From assembly GCF_022539665.2 (NCBI RefSeq), contig NC_081332.1, forward strand, positions 3,505,884-3,569,883: DNA of 64,000 bases. The letters are read 5' to 3'. The DNA is from Daphnia carinata. Taxonomy: Eukaryota > Arthropoda > Branchiopoda > Diplostraca > Daphniidae. A program made the translations under genes and the position numbers. The notes under the pieces are model-generated. The model made no database searches. It saw only the letters and a list, made by a program, of their open reading frames with translations, and was not told the DNA's origin. This document shows, one piece after another, positions 48,563-60,300 of this stretch (positions within the stretch are counted from its first letter, which is position 1; the number at the start of each line of letters is the position of its first letter).

Positions 48563-48727
48563 CTGATCGGCGTCGGCGTTGCGTTCGTAATCGGAACTGT
48601 TGGAAGAAAACGAGCCAGGTGAACGAAGTGAATCTACTCCGGCCGTGCTAGCTCCCGCTGAACCGGAAGCTTCCGGTAAATTGGCCGCCGAATCGTTCCA
48701 ATCTCCCGCTTCCTTTTTCATCAACGA
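48563..48727 (-). CDS. Shared 55-codon exon of BTB zinc-finger gene
   Basis: Bounded by acceptor TTTGCGTGCAG| and donor GATCAG|GTAGGA, in phase 0 at both ends. It encodes a Ser/Asp/Asn-rich linker beginning SLMKKEAGDWNDS and ending ERNADADQ. Because both ends are phase 0, it can join either terminal exon in frame and could also be skipped without a frame change. It has no recognised domain. Confidence 0.85.
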
Positions 48728-48815
48728 CTGCACGCAAAAAATTAAAAATCAATTTGAAATTAAAAAAAAAAAAAAAAAAAACGTACAGAAATGATGCAAA
48801 AATCGATTGGCTTAC

Positions 48816-50963
48816 CATTGGAAGATGCTGAGGCGAACCGATGGATAGATTTGAAGGCGGATGATGATGAGCATTCGATGCGGAAGTGTTGTGACTACGA
48901 CTTGTACCCTGTCGACGATTTTCCATAAACATTTTATCCTCAACGTCCTCGTCTTCCACCTCGTCGCCACTCTCGTCGCTCTCCTCCTCCATCATCCAGT
49001 GACGGAAGCGATGGTGCGGATGGGCCGCACAAGCGCCGCCCGACGTGGCGGCGCCACCGGCTGCAGCGTCAGTTGGGAGGAGAGGCGGCGAGGACGACGA
49101 CGGAGACAATTGAAGCGGCGAATGCGGAGGCATCCGGCGGAGATCTTGAGCCGTGCCGCAATCTTGAGCCATCGAATCCGCATGAGATTCTTGGCCGTCG
49201 AGTGCGGCATCGTTGGCGTCTTCCGGCGGCCCACCACCGCCGCTTTTAAAGCGATGATTGTGATCGCCGTCGTCCGGATGGCGGATGGCCGACGCGTTGC
49301 CGGAAGCATTTGCGGATGGCGGCGGATCGTTGTTGCGATGCTGCGTCTTATTGTGGTGGTGGTGGTTGTGTTGATGATTGGACTTGAGAGACGGTTTGAG
49401 CTGCCTCCGCGGCGGATGCTGGAGTTGGCCCGGAGGCTTCCAATCGGCCGGCAGGACGTGATTGGCCTGAGGAGTCGTGTTGTTATTCCGCCTAGAGTGG
49501 TGAGCGCGTCGATCGACGGAGGAAGCGGCGTTGGAAGAGAGATCTTGAATCACTTCCGGATGGATGAGATCCAGCGGAACTATAGAATCATCGTCGTCGT
49601 CGTTGACGATGCCCCGTCGCTTGATGTGGTGCTGGTAATGGACGCCGCCGCCGCCGCCGCCGCCACCACCGGCGCCCTGTTGTACTAGTCGGTGATGATT
49701 GGCCAGCGATTCGCCATCGAGGCCCGATCGTCCGGAAGCTTTCACTTGGTGATTCGGATGCGATTGCAACAGAGATCGTCGATAAGGATTGCTCAGGTTG
49801 TGCAAATGATGTCGACGCCGTTGGCGTCGCTGCATCCGCCCGACCGAGTCCGTCAGAGAAGACAATCCGGAAGCCAGGGCGTTGCGTTCAATCACGATCG
49901 GGTTGTCGTCCATCTCTTCGTCAAACATGTCCTCCTCATCTTCTTCCTCTTCGTCCTCGTCTTCTTCCTCTTCTTCCTCTTCGTCCAATTCGTCCGCTTT
50001 CTTCGGCTGGCTGGTGGCGGCCGCAGCGGCTGCCGCCGCCGTCGTCGTGACGTCGGCCAATCCTTTGACGCGCAGATTTTCGGCCGTCTTGAGCAAAGTG
50101 GCCAGTTGTCCGTACTCGACGGAAACTTCGCCCTTGTACATGAACTGGAGGAGCGACTGGAGTTCGGTAAACTTTGTGTCTTTGAGGATGACGATCGGAT
50201 GACGCTGGTCAGAGTGCGTGACAAAGAGCGTCCGGAAGAAGCTGGAACAGGCCGAGAGGACCATTTTGTGAGCTCGGAGAGAACGGCCCTCGGCGGCCAG
50301 CGTCACGTCGACCAGCGACTCGTCTCGAAGGAGCTGGGCAAAGACGCCCAGCACGTGACTACCGTGATTGGTCCAGCGCAAGCAATAATGATCCTGCAGT
50401 GGTTGTTGTTGTTGTTGTTCGCCTTCTTTCGCCGATGGATCGACCAACGGACTGGCTGGCCTGCTGGGCGTCGATTTCCTATCGACGTCCATGCCGTCAT
50501 CGTCGTCCGACTCTTCCGACGTCTGCATCGTTCGATTCAAGCGACTCGGAGTCACGACGACTTCCGGCCGCGGCAGTGACGTCACCACTTCGTCCGCAAT
50601 CGTCCGCTCCTCTTCTTCTTCGACGGCCGGCGGCGGCGACGTCGCTTTGCGGAGCGGCTGATGCTCGGCTTTCCATCTGCGTCCGCCGTGTTTGCCATTG
50701 GCTCTCTTGCTGGCAGCGGTGGCGCTGCTATGATTCTCGCTCGATGCGCTCGAACTGCTACCACTGCTCGTGCTACCTGTGCTGCCCGTCGTGCTACTCG
50801 GGCTGCTGTTGCCACTCCGGCCAGCCTCTTCGTTATTATTGGCGGCTAACGTCGGCGGCGGATCGACAGTCGCCGCATCTTCGTCGTGATGTGTGGCAGG
50901 ACCACCGTCAGGCGGTCCTGAGCCGGGTCCAGGCTCTGTGGCCGCCTCATTCGGGCTGCCCAT
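48816..50963 (-). CDS. BTB/POZ exon of BTB zinc-finger transcription factor (mamo/tramtrack class)
   Basis: A 716-codon exon, phase 0 at its end (CCAATG|GTAAGC). Start chosen at ATG 50963; the exon itself can begin at 50986 after AAATAG|, and upstream codons hit a stop within the intron. Residues about 191-305 form a BTB domain of the tramtrack/bric-a-brac class: HYCLRWTNHGSHVLGVFAQLL, LVDVTLAAEGRSLRAHKMVLS, HPIVILKDTKFTEL, LLQFMYKGEVSVEYGQL and LLKTAENLRVKGLADV. Such domains dimerise and recruit co-repressors or chromatin factors. Flanking regions are disordered: Ser/Thr/Gly-rich N-terminus, a dense Glu/Asp run after the BTB, and His, Gln and Gly tracts. The best family guess is mamo, with ttk/abrupt-type relatives as alternatives. 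Confidence 0.92.
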
Positions 50964-50986
50964 GCTGTTCCAGCCCTCGCCCAAGT

Positions 50987-53900
50987 CTATTTACAGAAAT
51001 AGATGGGAAGAAAAAAAAAAAAACGAATAAAATTATTTGTTTCATTCAGAACATGATTTTTTTGGTTTTTCGATACATACGCAAGACAAACACGTCGCAT
51101 TGTTGCCAAATAAATTTCAAAAACAATGACACCAATGTCATCTGAAGCCATTACATTCAAATATAAAAAAAAAAGGATTCCATTGCCAAAGAGGACGCGT
51201 GACTCATCAATACTCTTTTTCTAAATATTTTGGGCAAAAAGAAAAAATATAATTTTTAGGAAACGGGATCTGTAAAGCCGTTCGGTTAGAAACCCCTCAG
51301 GCCGCATGAAAAAAAAACCGCAAGAAAAAAAAAATTTGTCATTTCTGTTTTCGCCGAAAAAAAGAGTCTCTAGTCCGCACGATGTCGCAACGTCACACAC
51401 ACATGGAAAGAATTAGATGCAGAAAAAAAAAAAACGTTGCGTGAGTGTGTCCACACGGCCTTGATAGCGCATTCCATAATGGCAACGCCGCGTGTTGCCA
51501 TTGCCCTCATTTTTCTTTTTTTACACAATATTTTTTATTTAGGAAAAAAAAAAAAAAAGGAGGACCAATGTCAACCAGAGCACCGGTCATCCGGGTGTGT
51601 GTAACACACGCGCACGCAGCTGCGGATCTCCCCCCCCCCCCTCTCATCACAGACTCTTTGCCGATGCTAATCGATCAATACGGCGAAAACTGTGCGATCC
51701 CGCGGAGAAAATCCGCAGGGCATCCAGTGAGTGTGTGTGTCCCCCTCCTCCCCACTCTTCGTATCGCCAATTAAATTCTCTCTCTCTCCTCCCTCATCCA
51801 TCGGTAAGCAAAAACCGGAGCAGCAGGAACAAGAAATTTTTCGAGGGGAGGGCAGCCACCCTCCCCAAAATGGCCGACCTTTCTGAAACTTACGACTTTT
51901 TTTTTTTTTTTTTTCAAATAAAAATTTTTCGAAAAACGAAATAAAAAAAAAAACCGGTTTGACTCGTTCCATCCAGCCCCAAAATGTCCTTGCACAGATG
52001 TACAAAAAAGAAAAAAAAAAATGGCGAGACTCCACCCAAAGGCCTAGAGGGTCCAACTTGCGAGAAAATTGTACATAATTCGAATAAGATTTCATTTTTC
52101 AAAGAAAAAGACAATTTAAATTTTTAAAAAACCTGCCCATTTTAAGAGCGCAAGTTTGAAATTAATGGAGTGAGGGACAGTTGGGAGTAAAGCGTGGAGC
52201 AAACTATCCGCGTGATTAAGGGGAATAGATGAAAACTCGTGTGTGTCAGGGGGGCTGTTAATGATTCGTGCTCCTTTTGTCCCGTCAAAATCACATTAAC
52301 AAGACAATGATAATGGCACACATCTCCTCGTGTCCTTTAGGAGTAGCTTTTTCATAATGAACTGTCCGCTGCATGTTCTCTTCTATTTGACTTCAATTAC
52401 AAAAAAAAAACTCGAAACTTTTTTTAATTCGTTTTTTTTGTTTTGTTTTAAGGTTTGTTGGATCGATAGAAACGCAGCCATTCGGACATGTCTTGTTTTT
52501 TATAGCACAACAACTCACGGTATAGACGCAAAAACGTTATAGGTAATTGCCATCAAAAATATGTGGGGCTTAGTGACACGCGATAGTTGAATGCAAAAGA
52601 CGTTCGATATTTGACAAGTCCCTGACAAACATTCACCCCTTTAACATTTTCGTTTAAGACTTTTTGTGGGGGATGAAATCAAAGGGGGGGGGGTAGCAAC
52701 AGAGTCACGAAAACGTGAAATTTTTCGAAAACTGAAATGCGTGAAAGTGTTGCGAAGGAATAAAAGAAAAACTCACATTGACTGGTAAGTGATTGATGAT
52801 GCTGCAGACCACACACACAGAGCACCGGTCACACAAACACACACACACAAAAAGGGGGGAATGTTCGGCGGGACGGTTCACGAATAAGAAAATTCACACA
52901 ATTGAAAAATATATATCGAAATATTTTAAAAACAAAATAACCAGTTCAATTTTCTCGGCGGCGCAAAAAAAAAAAAAAACTTAGAAAAATGAAACAAAAA
53001 GCAAATTGCGGCAATCGATTCACAAAACAATAGTTTGCGTGAAGCCGGTCGGCCGAGGTCGAACAGGCTGAGCTGCGGCCGTGCGCGGCTGCCGCTGCAG
53101 CCACATGAGACACCGCCTAGTCGGGGCCGTGGTGCGCGCCATTCTGCGGGCCCAAAATGGCGGAAATTCGCAGTACCCACAACAGTCACGGCGACTTACT
53201 CTGAAAGCACAAGAAACTTCTCAAACAACCGACTCCTCTCTCTCTCTCTCTCTTGTCTCTCACATACCAAACTTTTGCCGAGGGGAAGGAGGAGGGAGAG
53301 GCAAAGTAGGAGCAAGCGCGAGACTCGCTCCCGCGAAAAAAAAAAAAAAAATTAAAATCCCATTTTTTTTTTTTTTTTATTTATTCCCGAAAAAAAAAAA
53401 ATCGGAGGGAGAGAAAGAACCCTTGGCTACTCTTTCGCAGAGAAATAAAAAAAAAGGGAGGGGAAGGCGCGCATTTTTTTTTTTTTTTTAACATGTGCCC
53501 TTCGTGCGTGCTCGCCAAAGCTGCACTCACGCGACGGGGTGGTGGGAGTTCCTCCCGTTTTTTTTTTTTTTCTTAAGGGAGGCGGATTGGACTCGGTTTT
53601 TTGTGTCTCGGTCTAATGTCTAAACCCCCTCTGCTGTATACAACCAGTTTTTCTGGTTTTTTTCAACGTACAAGGGACATGACAGTGCTGCGCTCTACCC
53701 AAACAGTGGTATAACCTTCAAATTATATATTTTGGCTGAATGTTTTTTTTTGTATTTTTTTTTTGTACATTTCCTTCTTATCGCGACCCGTCGTTTTTTT
53801 GTTTTTTTCTTGTGAAAAAAAAAATTAGTTTTGGGAGGAGCCTAGAAACCGGTTGATCTCTTTTTTTTCGGGGAGGGTGGGGAGGATGTTTTTTTTTCAG

Positions 53901-54200
53901 TTTTACTTTTCACGTCGTTTGGACAGCACACAAGGCAATTGAAAAAAAAAAAAAAACGCGTGTCAAACAAAGATGGCGATGACAACTCAGACATTTAAAG
54001 AGGCCTCTTTTTTTTTTTTTTTACCACAACATTCGTGACCCGCGTGGCATTCGTAAACAGACAAACGAAGAAACTTGGAGGGAAAAAAGAAATAAAAACA
54101 AAATGAGAGCAAAAACTTACCGTGTTACATTCGACACGAGCGGGAGCCAGATTGGCGGATTTTTGGCCAACTTTTTTTCTTTTTTTTTCGGTCGCGTTCG
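50987..54200 (-). other. 5' region of the BTB zinc-finger gene with three candidate first-exon donors
   Basis: Minus-strand donors matching consensus almost perfectly end candidate untranslated exons at 52777 (CAAT|GTGAGT), 53200 (CAGA|GTAAGT) and 54121 (CACG|GTAAGT). Each could splice to the BTB exon acceptor at 50986, whose first in-frame Met is 50963. The sequence upstream of the 53200 and 54121 donors is CpG-containing and less repetitive than its surroundings, as expected for promoters. Alternative first exons are common in this gene class. No coding sequence is supported in this interval. Confidence 0.45.
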
Positions 54201-54797
54201 GTTTTCCCGGTTTTCTTCTTCTCGTTGGACGAGATCAAAAAAAACCGCACACACTTGCAAATAAAATCAACGAATTTCCTCCTCTTCAAATTTTCAATGT
54301 TGCCTTTTTTGATTTCAAATTTAACGTCAATGGTTGACGACTGTGTTTGCACATCAAATTGATTTCGCCATCCGAAAACAAAAGCAGAACGAAGACAAAA
54401 CACGAAAAATCAACGAATTTTTCGTCGTCGTTGGATGGACAACATTTGAGAGAGGCCTAGTGGCGCCACCGCCGCAACCCCGGGGAACGAGATAATTCTC
54501 TCTACTGATTGGCTAGCTGCTGCTGCCTTGTGTTGTTTCTTGTTGCTCCCGACCGACCCATGTGTGTCGTCGCCGTGCGGGAGTCGACTCTTTTTAAAAC
54601 AGCCTCACAGACACACACACACACAGACGCACTCACTCACACTGGCCGATAAAATTGGCAGACATAACCCAAAAAAAAAAAAAAGAATTCGAAATAAAAT
54701 TTTCGCAGACACACGCAGACACACTCGGCGAAAATAAAATCCTTGAGACAAAAAAACGCACCAAATCACTCACACACGCCGGTGGTGGTGATGGTGG

Positions 54798-54830
<33 letters not shown>

Positions 54831-56480
54831 AGAAGGTGAAATAATCACACACTCGAAATTTCTTTCTTGGCAATTCTTCAAAAATCACATGGCAAAAAAA
54901 CGAAAAAAAAAAAAAGAAAGAAAATGATGTTGTTCTTCTTTCTTTTTTTAGGGGGACAAGTTTTCGCACACACTCGTTTTAAAATTAAAACAATTGATAA
55001 ACCACGTTTTTTCTTTTTCTTGTCACGTCTCGTGTGTGTGTGTGTGTGTGTGCTGTGTATTCACGTTCTTGTGGCGTCTGCGTGTGTCTGTTGCAGCAGA
55101 GTTGACACGACACGACTTTTTTGTTTCTGTCCCGCACTCTCTCACCACCGGCCGAGTTTTTCGTTGAGACTGACGAGGCCGCCCGTCGACCGACCGGAGA
55201 AAAAGGCGTGCGGCGGTGGCGGCAATGGCGATTCTCCCGCCCATCTTTCCCAACCCGGCCCCCCCCCTTTCCTCTTTCTCACTTGAAAAAAAAAAAAAAT
55301 AAAGTTTTTTGGCAGTGCTGTAATGGCAACCCTACCAACCCACCTCCTTCTTCAAACCACCCTCCTTTTTTTTTTTTTTTGAAGTGTTCGGGCCTGTGCA
55401 GGGGCAAAAAGGGGTGGTAGAGGCTCTGCCACCAGGCGGCAGCATTTGCGGCTCGAGATTTTTTCATCCCATCAAACAAATTTGGGAAAAGGAGGCGGAG
55501 TCTGCAAAACAGGGTTCTTGCCTTGCCTCTGTTTCTCAGTTCGTTTTTCACGCTCATCAGTTCTTTTGCCGTTTTCGCTTTTCAATCCTTTTTTTATTTT
55601 TCAGCATCATCGGGCATCGTGAAAAAAAGGATTATTCAAACGAAAGGAAGTGGAGATGAAACGATGCCCTAGGCCAAAAATGGCAACACGGGAAGCCTCA
55701 CGCATAGGCCCAGCAACAGACTGTGGAACTATACACAACATTCAAACGTGAGACACACGAAACACACACTCGCGAATAAAAATGGCGGGTGGGGCTATCA
55801 TTTTTCAAAAAAATAAAGCAACAAATAAAATTAAATAAAAACAAAAATGCAAATAAAAAACAAAACCGAGTTGGGTTCGAGTTGCAAACCGCTGCAAGGC
55901 GTGATTGAGGTTCATGTGGTTTGTTTCGTGCTGCAACTATTTGGTAAGAGGAAAAAAAAACAAATGCTTCACTAGGCCGACAATATCGTTATCTTTTCGA
56001 ATCCAATGCATTCGAATTTATCCGTTTGTTCACCAACAACGTGTTACGCAATCCATTTTTTGTTCATTGTTGATTACATTTTTTTGCCGCCAAAATGTTC
56101 AGTAGCAGACATCTTTGGAGTGCTCTCTCGCTTAGACAGTAAGGCCATGCTTGATTTTTTCGAACGAATATTTTTCTGAAGAAATATTTAAATTAAAAGC
56201 TGCCTTGGAAACACGACTACCGACCGGACGGGCAAGTCAAGAAGTGTGTGCACGCGGGAATAGAAGACGTGTGTTGCCAAGGGAGGAGAAATAAAGAGAG
56301 ACCGACGGATACACTTTTCGTTTACACAATTCTTTCAGAAAAAAAATGGAATTAAAATTTTATTTTTTTGCAACTGTTTATATTTTTAGAGTATCGATTC
56401 GTGTATCAATACATCGATTATTAACACGAGCACCGTTGTGGCAGATCAAAATTTAGCAAATTCAATTTCGCTACCAGAGG
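54201..56480. other. Non-coding stretch upstream of the BTB gene
   Basis: Contains (CA)n at about 54799-54829, (TG)n at about 55031-55052, and many A/T runs. There are CpG-containing patches at 54430-54600 and 55130-55260 that could be promoter sequence. No coding exon is supported on either strand. Confidence 0.45.
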
Positions 56481-56483
56481 GTA

Positions 56484-57326
56484 TTAAAATTCATTTCTTG
56501 AAATGAAATCGTCATAACTGTTGATATACAATTTCAATGGGCCCTCTAAAGAATCAACGTTAGTTAAGGGAGGTAAAATCCAAAGGCTTGGAGAGTCCCA
56601 CTTGTTCAAATTCCACGAAAGTTTCGAATACACGTGAAGAACCGGTCGATCAGTCACTGGAAACGAACACAAAATTACAATAAAAAAATAGAAATTGTTG
56701 GTGTAACGATTCGTGCGTGTCATCACACAGACGAGTGGCACAGCAAAATTAGGCCTAACAGTTACGATAATTTGTTTTTAGAAATTAGGAAAAGAAAGAG
56801 GAGAATTGAACGCCATTTCTCTGCCGGGGGTAAACATGTCGAGACGCGTTTTGTCACATTTGACCTTGACAACCCAACACGAAGAAATTTGAAAAAGAAC
56901 CAGAAAAAACACGTGTCATATGGGAAAAAGTGTCAGGCCTTCATAATAAAACTGCAGTAAAAGTTTATGGTAATTAATCAGGTGGCCGACTTTCGATTTT
57001 CTTCTCATTTGAATATGCCTACTTAAAACGATTTTTTTTGGTGAAGATGTTGTTGACATTTGTTTACCATGCCCCTTTCACTTCATCATGTCAAGGCTGT
57101 TGGTTACCCCTTCCTATGTAATTTAAATATTTTTTGTTTTTCAAGATGAAAAATGTTTTAATTTTGGCGGGTAAAAAAAGAAAGGAGAAATCATCCCACC
57201 CCTTTCACTGTTGGTGGTTGTATATAAAAACAAAAAAACAAGATACATACACAGCATTTCCGCCATTCTTTTGTTTCCCATGTCAATCACGGTCGGGTCA
57301 GAGGGGGCCTCCCGCTTGATTGCCAA
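56484..57326 (-). CDS. Two-exon 3' end of an unrecognised gene (82 codons seen)
   Basis: Exon 57251-57326 lies between a CGGTAGCAG| acceptor and a CTGT|GTATGT donor. Exon 56484-56656 follows a strong acceptor (TTCGTTTCCAG|TGACTGAT) and runs to TAA. They join in phase 1 to give 82 residues, including KREAPSDPTVIDMGNKRMAEM, split here as KREAPSDPTVID and MGNKRMAEM, then TDRPVLHVYSKLSW and GPLKLYINSYDDF. Composition is ordinary and not repeat-derived, unlike the surrounding sequence. I cannot place it in a family and cannot find the upstream exons, so it is partial. A chance pair of splice-flanked open segments is possible. Confidence 0.4.
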
Positions 57327-57329
57327 CTG

Positions 57330-60300
57330 CTACCGAAGAGAAAGTTGAGCTCCATATAACTCTTTTTTTCATTTGAAGTAACCCTAAATTTGTTTTGTTT
57401 TAATTTCAATAGCTCGAAATGATGACTTCCTTTCGTATGCATCACGGAAGCAACGACAAAATTTTTTTTTTTAATGAATTCTATTTTCTTTAAAAAATCT
57501 TTGATTTTTCTACTTCTATTAAAATGCTGTTTTCTTGAAAAGAAAATGGACGGGGTACGAAACGACCATCATAAAAAGTATACCAATAACACACAGCCGC
57601 CGCTGTGTAAATAATGGCCCTTAAATTTTTTTTCCTAAAAAACAGAAAAGAAAAAAAATTTACTTTCACGCAAAATCTTGCCCAACATTTTAGTTGATAG
57701 GGCAGTCGATTTCTTTCATGCTAATAACCCAAATAAATTAAAGAAAACAGGATGAAATCTGTACGAAATCAGGTCACACGCGGGGGATTTGCGACCAACA
57801 TCAACCGGACGAAAAAAGAAAGATCTAAGAAAATTAGAATTCATAAAATAAAATGCGGGTTAAAGGAAGAAGGTCACGTGTGCCGCGTGATCGCCATCAG
57901 GCCTGTTTGCCAGTTTTTTTAATAATCATTTTTATCTCTTCATTTTTTTTTTCTAACCTTGAAAACCATTTCTATCACTTTTCCCTTTTTAGCAAAAACA
58001 AATTTTGATCCAAAATTCATTTCACTAAACAGGGACATCGAGAGGTTAGATAAGGAAAACAGATTTTTTTTTCAGGTTTATTTTCGCTAAATTATTCGTT
58101 TTTTTTCAAAGAGGGGAACTGGTTAGAAAAGAAACAGGCACAAAAATTGTTTGAAAAGACAAAAAAAGGGAGTGCCAGCGGGAGCGACCTCTGAGTGCAA
58201 AAAAAAGCCACAACCAAGAAAAAAAAAAGGAGAGAAAAAAAGACAGTGTCCTTTTAAAGTCAAATAAACATGTGCACGTAGTCCACACACACGCAATCTG
58301 CGTCTGCTATTGGCGAAAAAAAAGAACAGCCCAGGCTGTCTGAGGAAGAACACAAAAACGGTGGAAAAACTTTGGACTTTAGTGACACGATTGCATCAGA
58401 AGACTTTCAAACGATCTGATGCTAATCAGCTCAAAATGTATTTAAAAGATTGAGATGAAGAGAGGGAAAAAAAAATGTATATTGTGAACGAAGAAGCAAG
58501 AGGAGGAGAAAGGGGAATCAAGTTTCGTCTGCTCGACAGCTGCCGTTGTCCAGGAACCCAAAACAAAAAAATTGAAACTATTTCTTTTTTTTTTTTTGCT
58601 TTTGTAGGCTACTATATTTATACCGCGCACAGATATTTGAGTAGGCAAACGTAAATTTCAAAAAAGAGGTATTTTTAATTAATTAATTTTGTTTGAATCA
58701 CCATACGAAATAGGCTAATTCAGTTCCCTTTTGTGGGATGGCGAGGTTCAATACGAAATGTCAAAGATTGTCAGACTTTTCCTTAAGGATTATGTCATTG
58801 CATTAAGGATAAAAAAGATTATACATTTCCTAAAGGTAAACACACAAAAAAATAACGGCAATAAAGAAATAGAAAACAATGCGAAAATCAAAAAGGGGCC
58901 GGCCATGTCCACTAGCAAAGTGACTTCTTTTTTTGGCAAATACAGAAAAAGGAAAATAAAAAAAAAAGTCCTTTCTTTTTTTTTAAATTCCCAATTTGGT
59001 TAGCACTTTTGCAGATTTTTTCCCTGGGCTTGGTCCTGTTTTCTACCTGGACAGCCTATATAACCTCAGGGTAACTAAAATAAATCTAAAACAAACGAAA
59101 AAATTATTTATTGGATCATTTCCCACAAATAAAATGTTAAAGAATGTTACCTTTAATGCCGATATATATATATATATATATAATAATATAGGCATTTCTT
59201 TTTTTTCACATTTTTTTGGGATAAAGATTTCTGAGCCTGGACGCCGGTTGGCTGTTGCTGGGCGAATTCACTGCCAGAGGCGCTCTCCTTTTTTTTTTCC
59301 TTTTTTTTTCCTTTTCCTACGTGTGTGTTACAAGTATGACTCCGCCCTCTACAATTCCCAACGGACAAGACGACGGCCTTGTTATATAAGTTTTATAAGA
59401 CAATCAGGGCAAACACAGCAAGCCCTTCTAACGGAACATCACACAGCAGAAGACAACAACAAAAAGACATTGCATTATTTTTTTTTTTTACTTCAAAATA
59501 AAATCGAGAAAAAAAAACTGTTAAGACTCGATCTATTGGTTCATTTGCATATAATTTGAATACGCATTCCCACGCAACAATATAAATGAACCCTCCATCC
59601 GACAGTAGATGAAGAAAAAAAATCAGTGGGAACAGGCGATCAGTTTTTTTTTGGTGGGGGGGTAATATAAAAGACTCAACTTGCATAAAATACCCCCCAA
59701 AAAAATTAGCAAAAAAAAAAAGAAAAAAAAACTGTAAAAAGAGCTGTACCCGGAATACATTAGTCTGTTCTACGTGCATAATGATGAGGGAGGGGGCAAA
59801 AGGGTTGCATGGGTAAATGCAATATAAGAAAGAGAGAAAGACGAACGCACTTTTTTCCTTTTTTTACATGGCGTCTAGTCGTGTTATTGTCATCTGCGCG
59901 CTCGTTATTATTTATTTGGCTCAAGAAAGGAGAATACCATGCAGATTATAATGACAGTTAGCGTATCCATATACATCCCCCCTCTTTTCCTCGCATGCAT
60001 TTTTTCTTTTTAAAGTGACCCTCTCTAATTTTTTTGCTGCTATAATTTAAATATCAAGGCGCATATAAAAAATAGGATGAAAATTGAAAAAAAAAAAAAA
60101 AGAGTTGTATAAATGTATAAGAGAAAATGATGCTCTTACTACATACCACGCAAATGTAACAACCATTATAATAAAAAAAAAGGGGGGGGGGGGGAAGAGA
60201 AGAAACACAAAAGATCGGCGGATTGTTGGCCTAAATATACCGCACAGAGGCAGCAGCAGCAGCAGCCGGTATATAGAGTATACATATTTTTTTTGCTTGC

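Noticed and set aside
48861-50579. Plus-strand open frames of 275 and 295 codons
   Set aside because: They are antisense to the BTB exon, which carries a clear BTB domain. The plus-strand translations show no domain.
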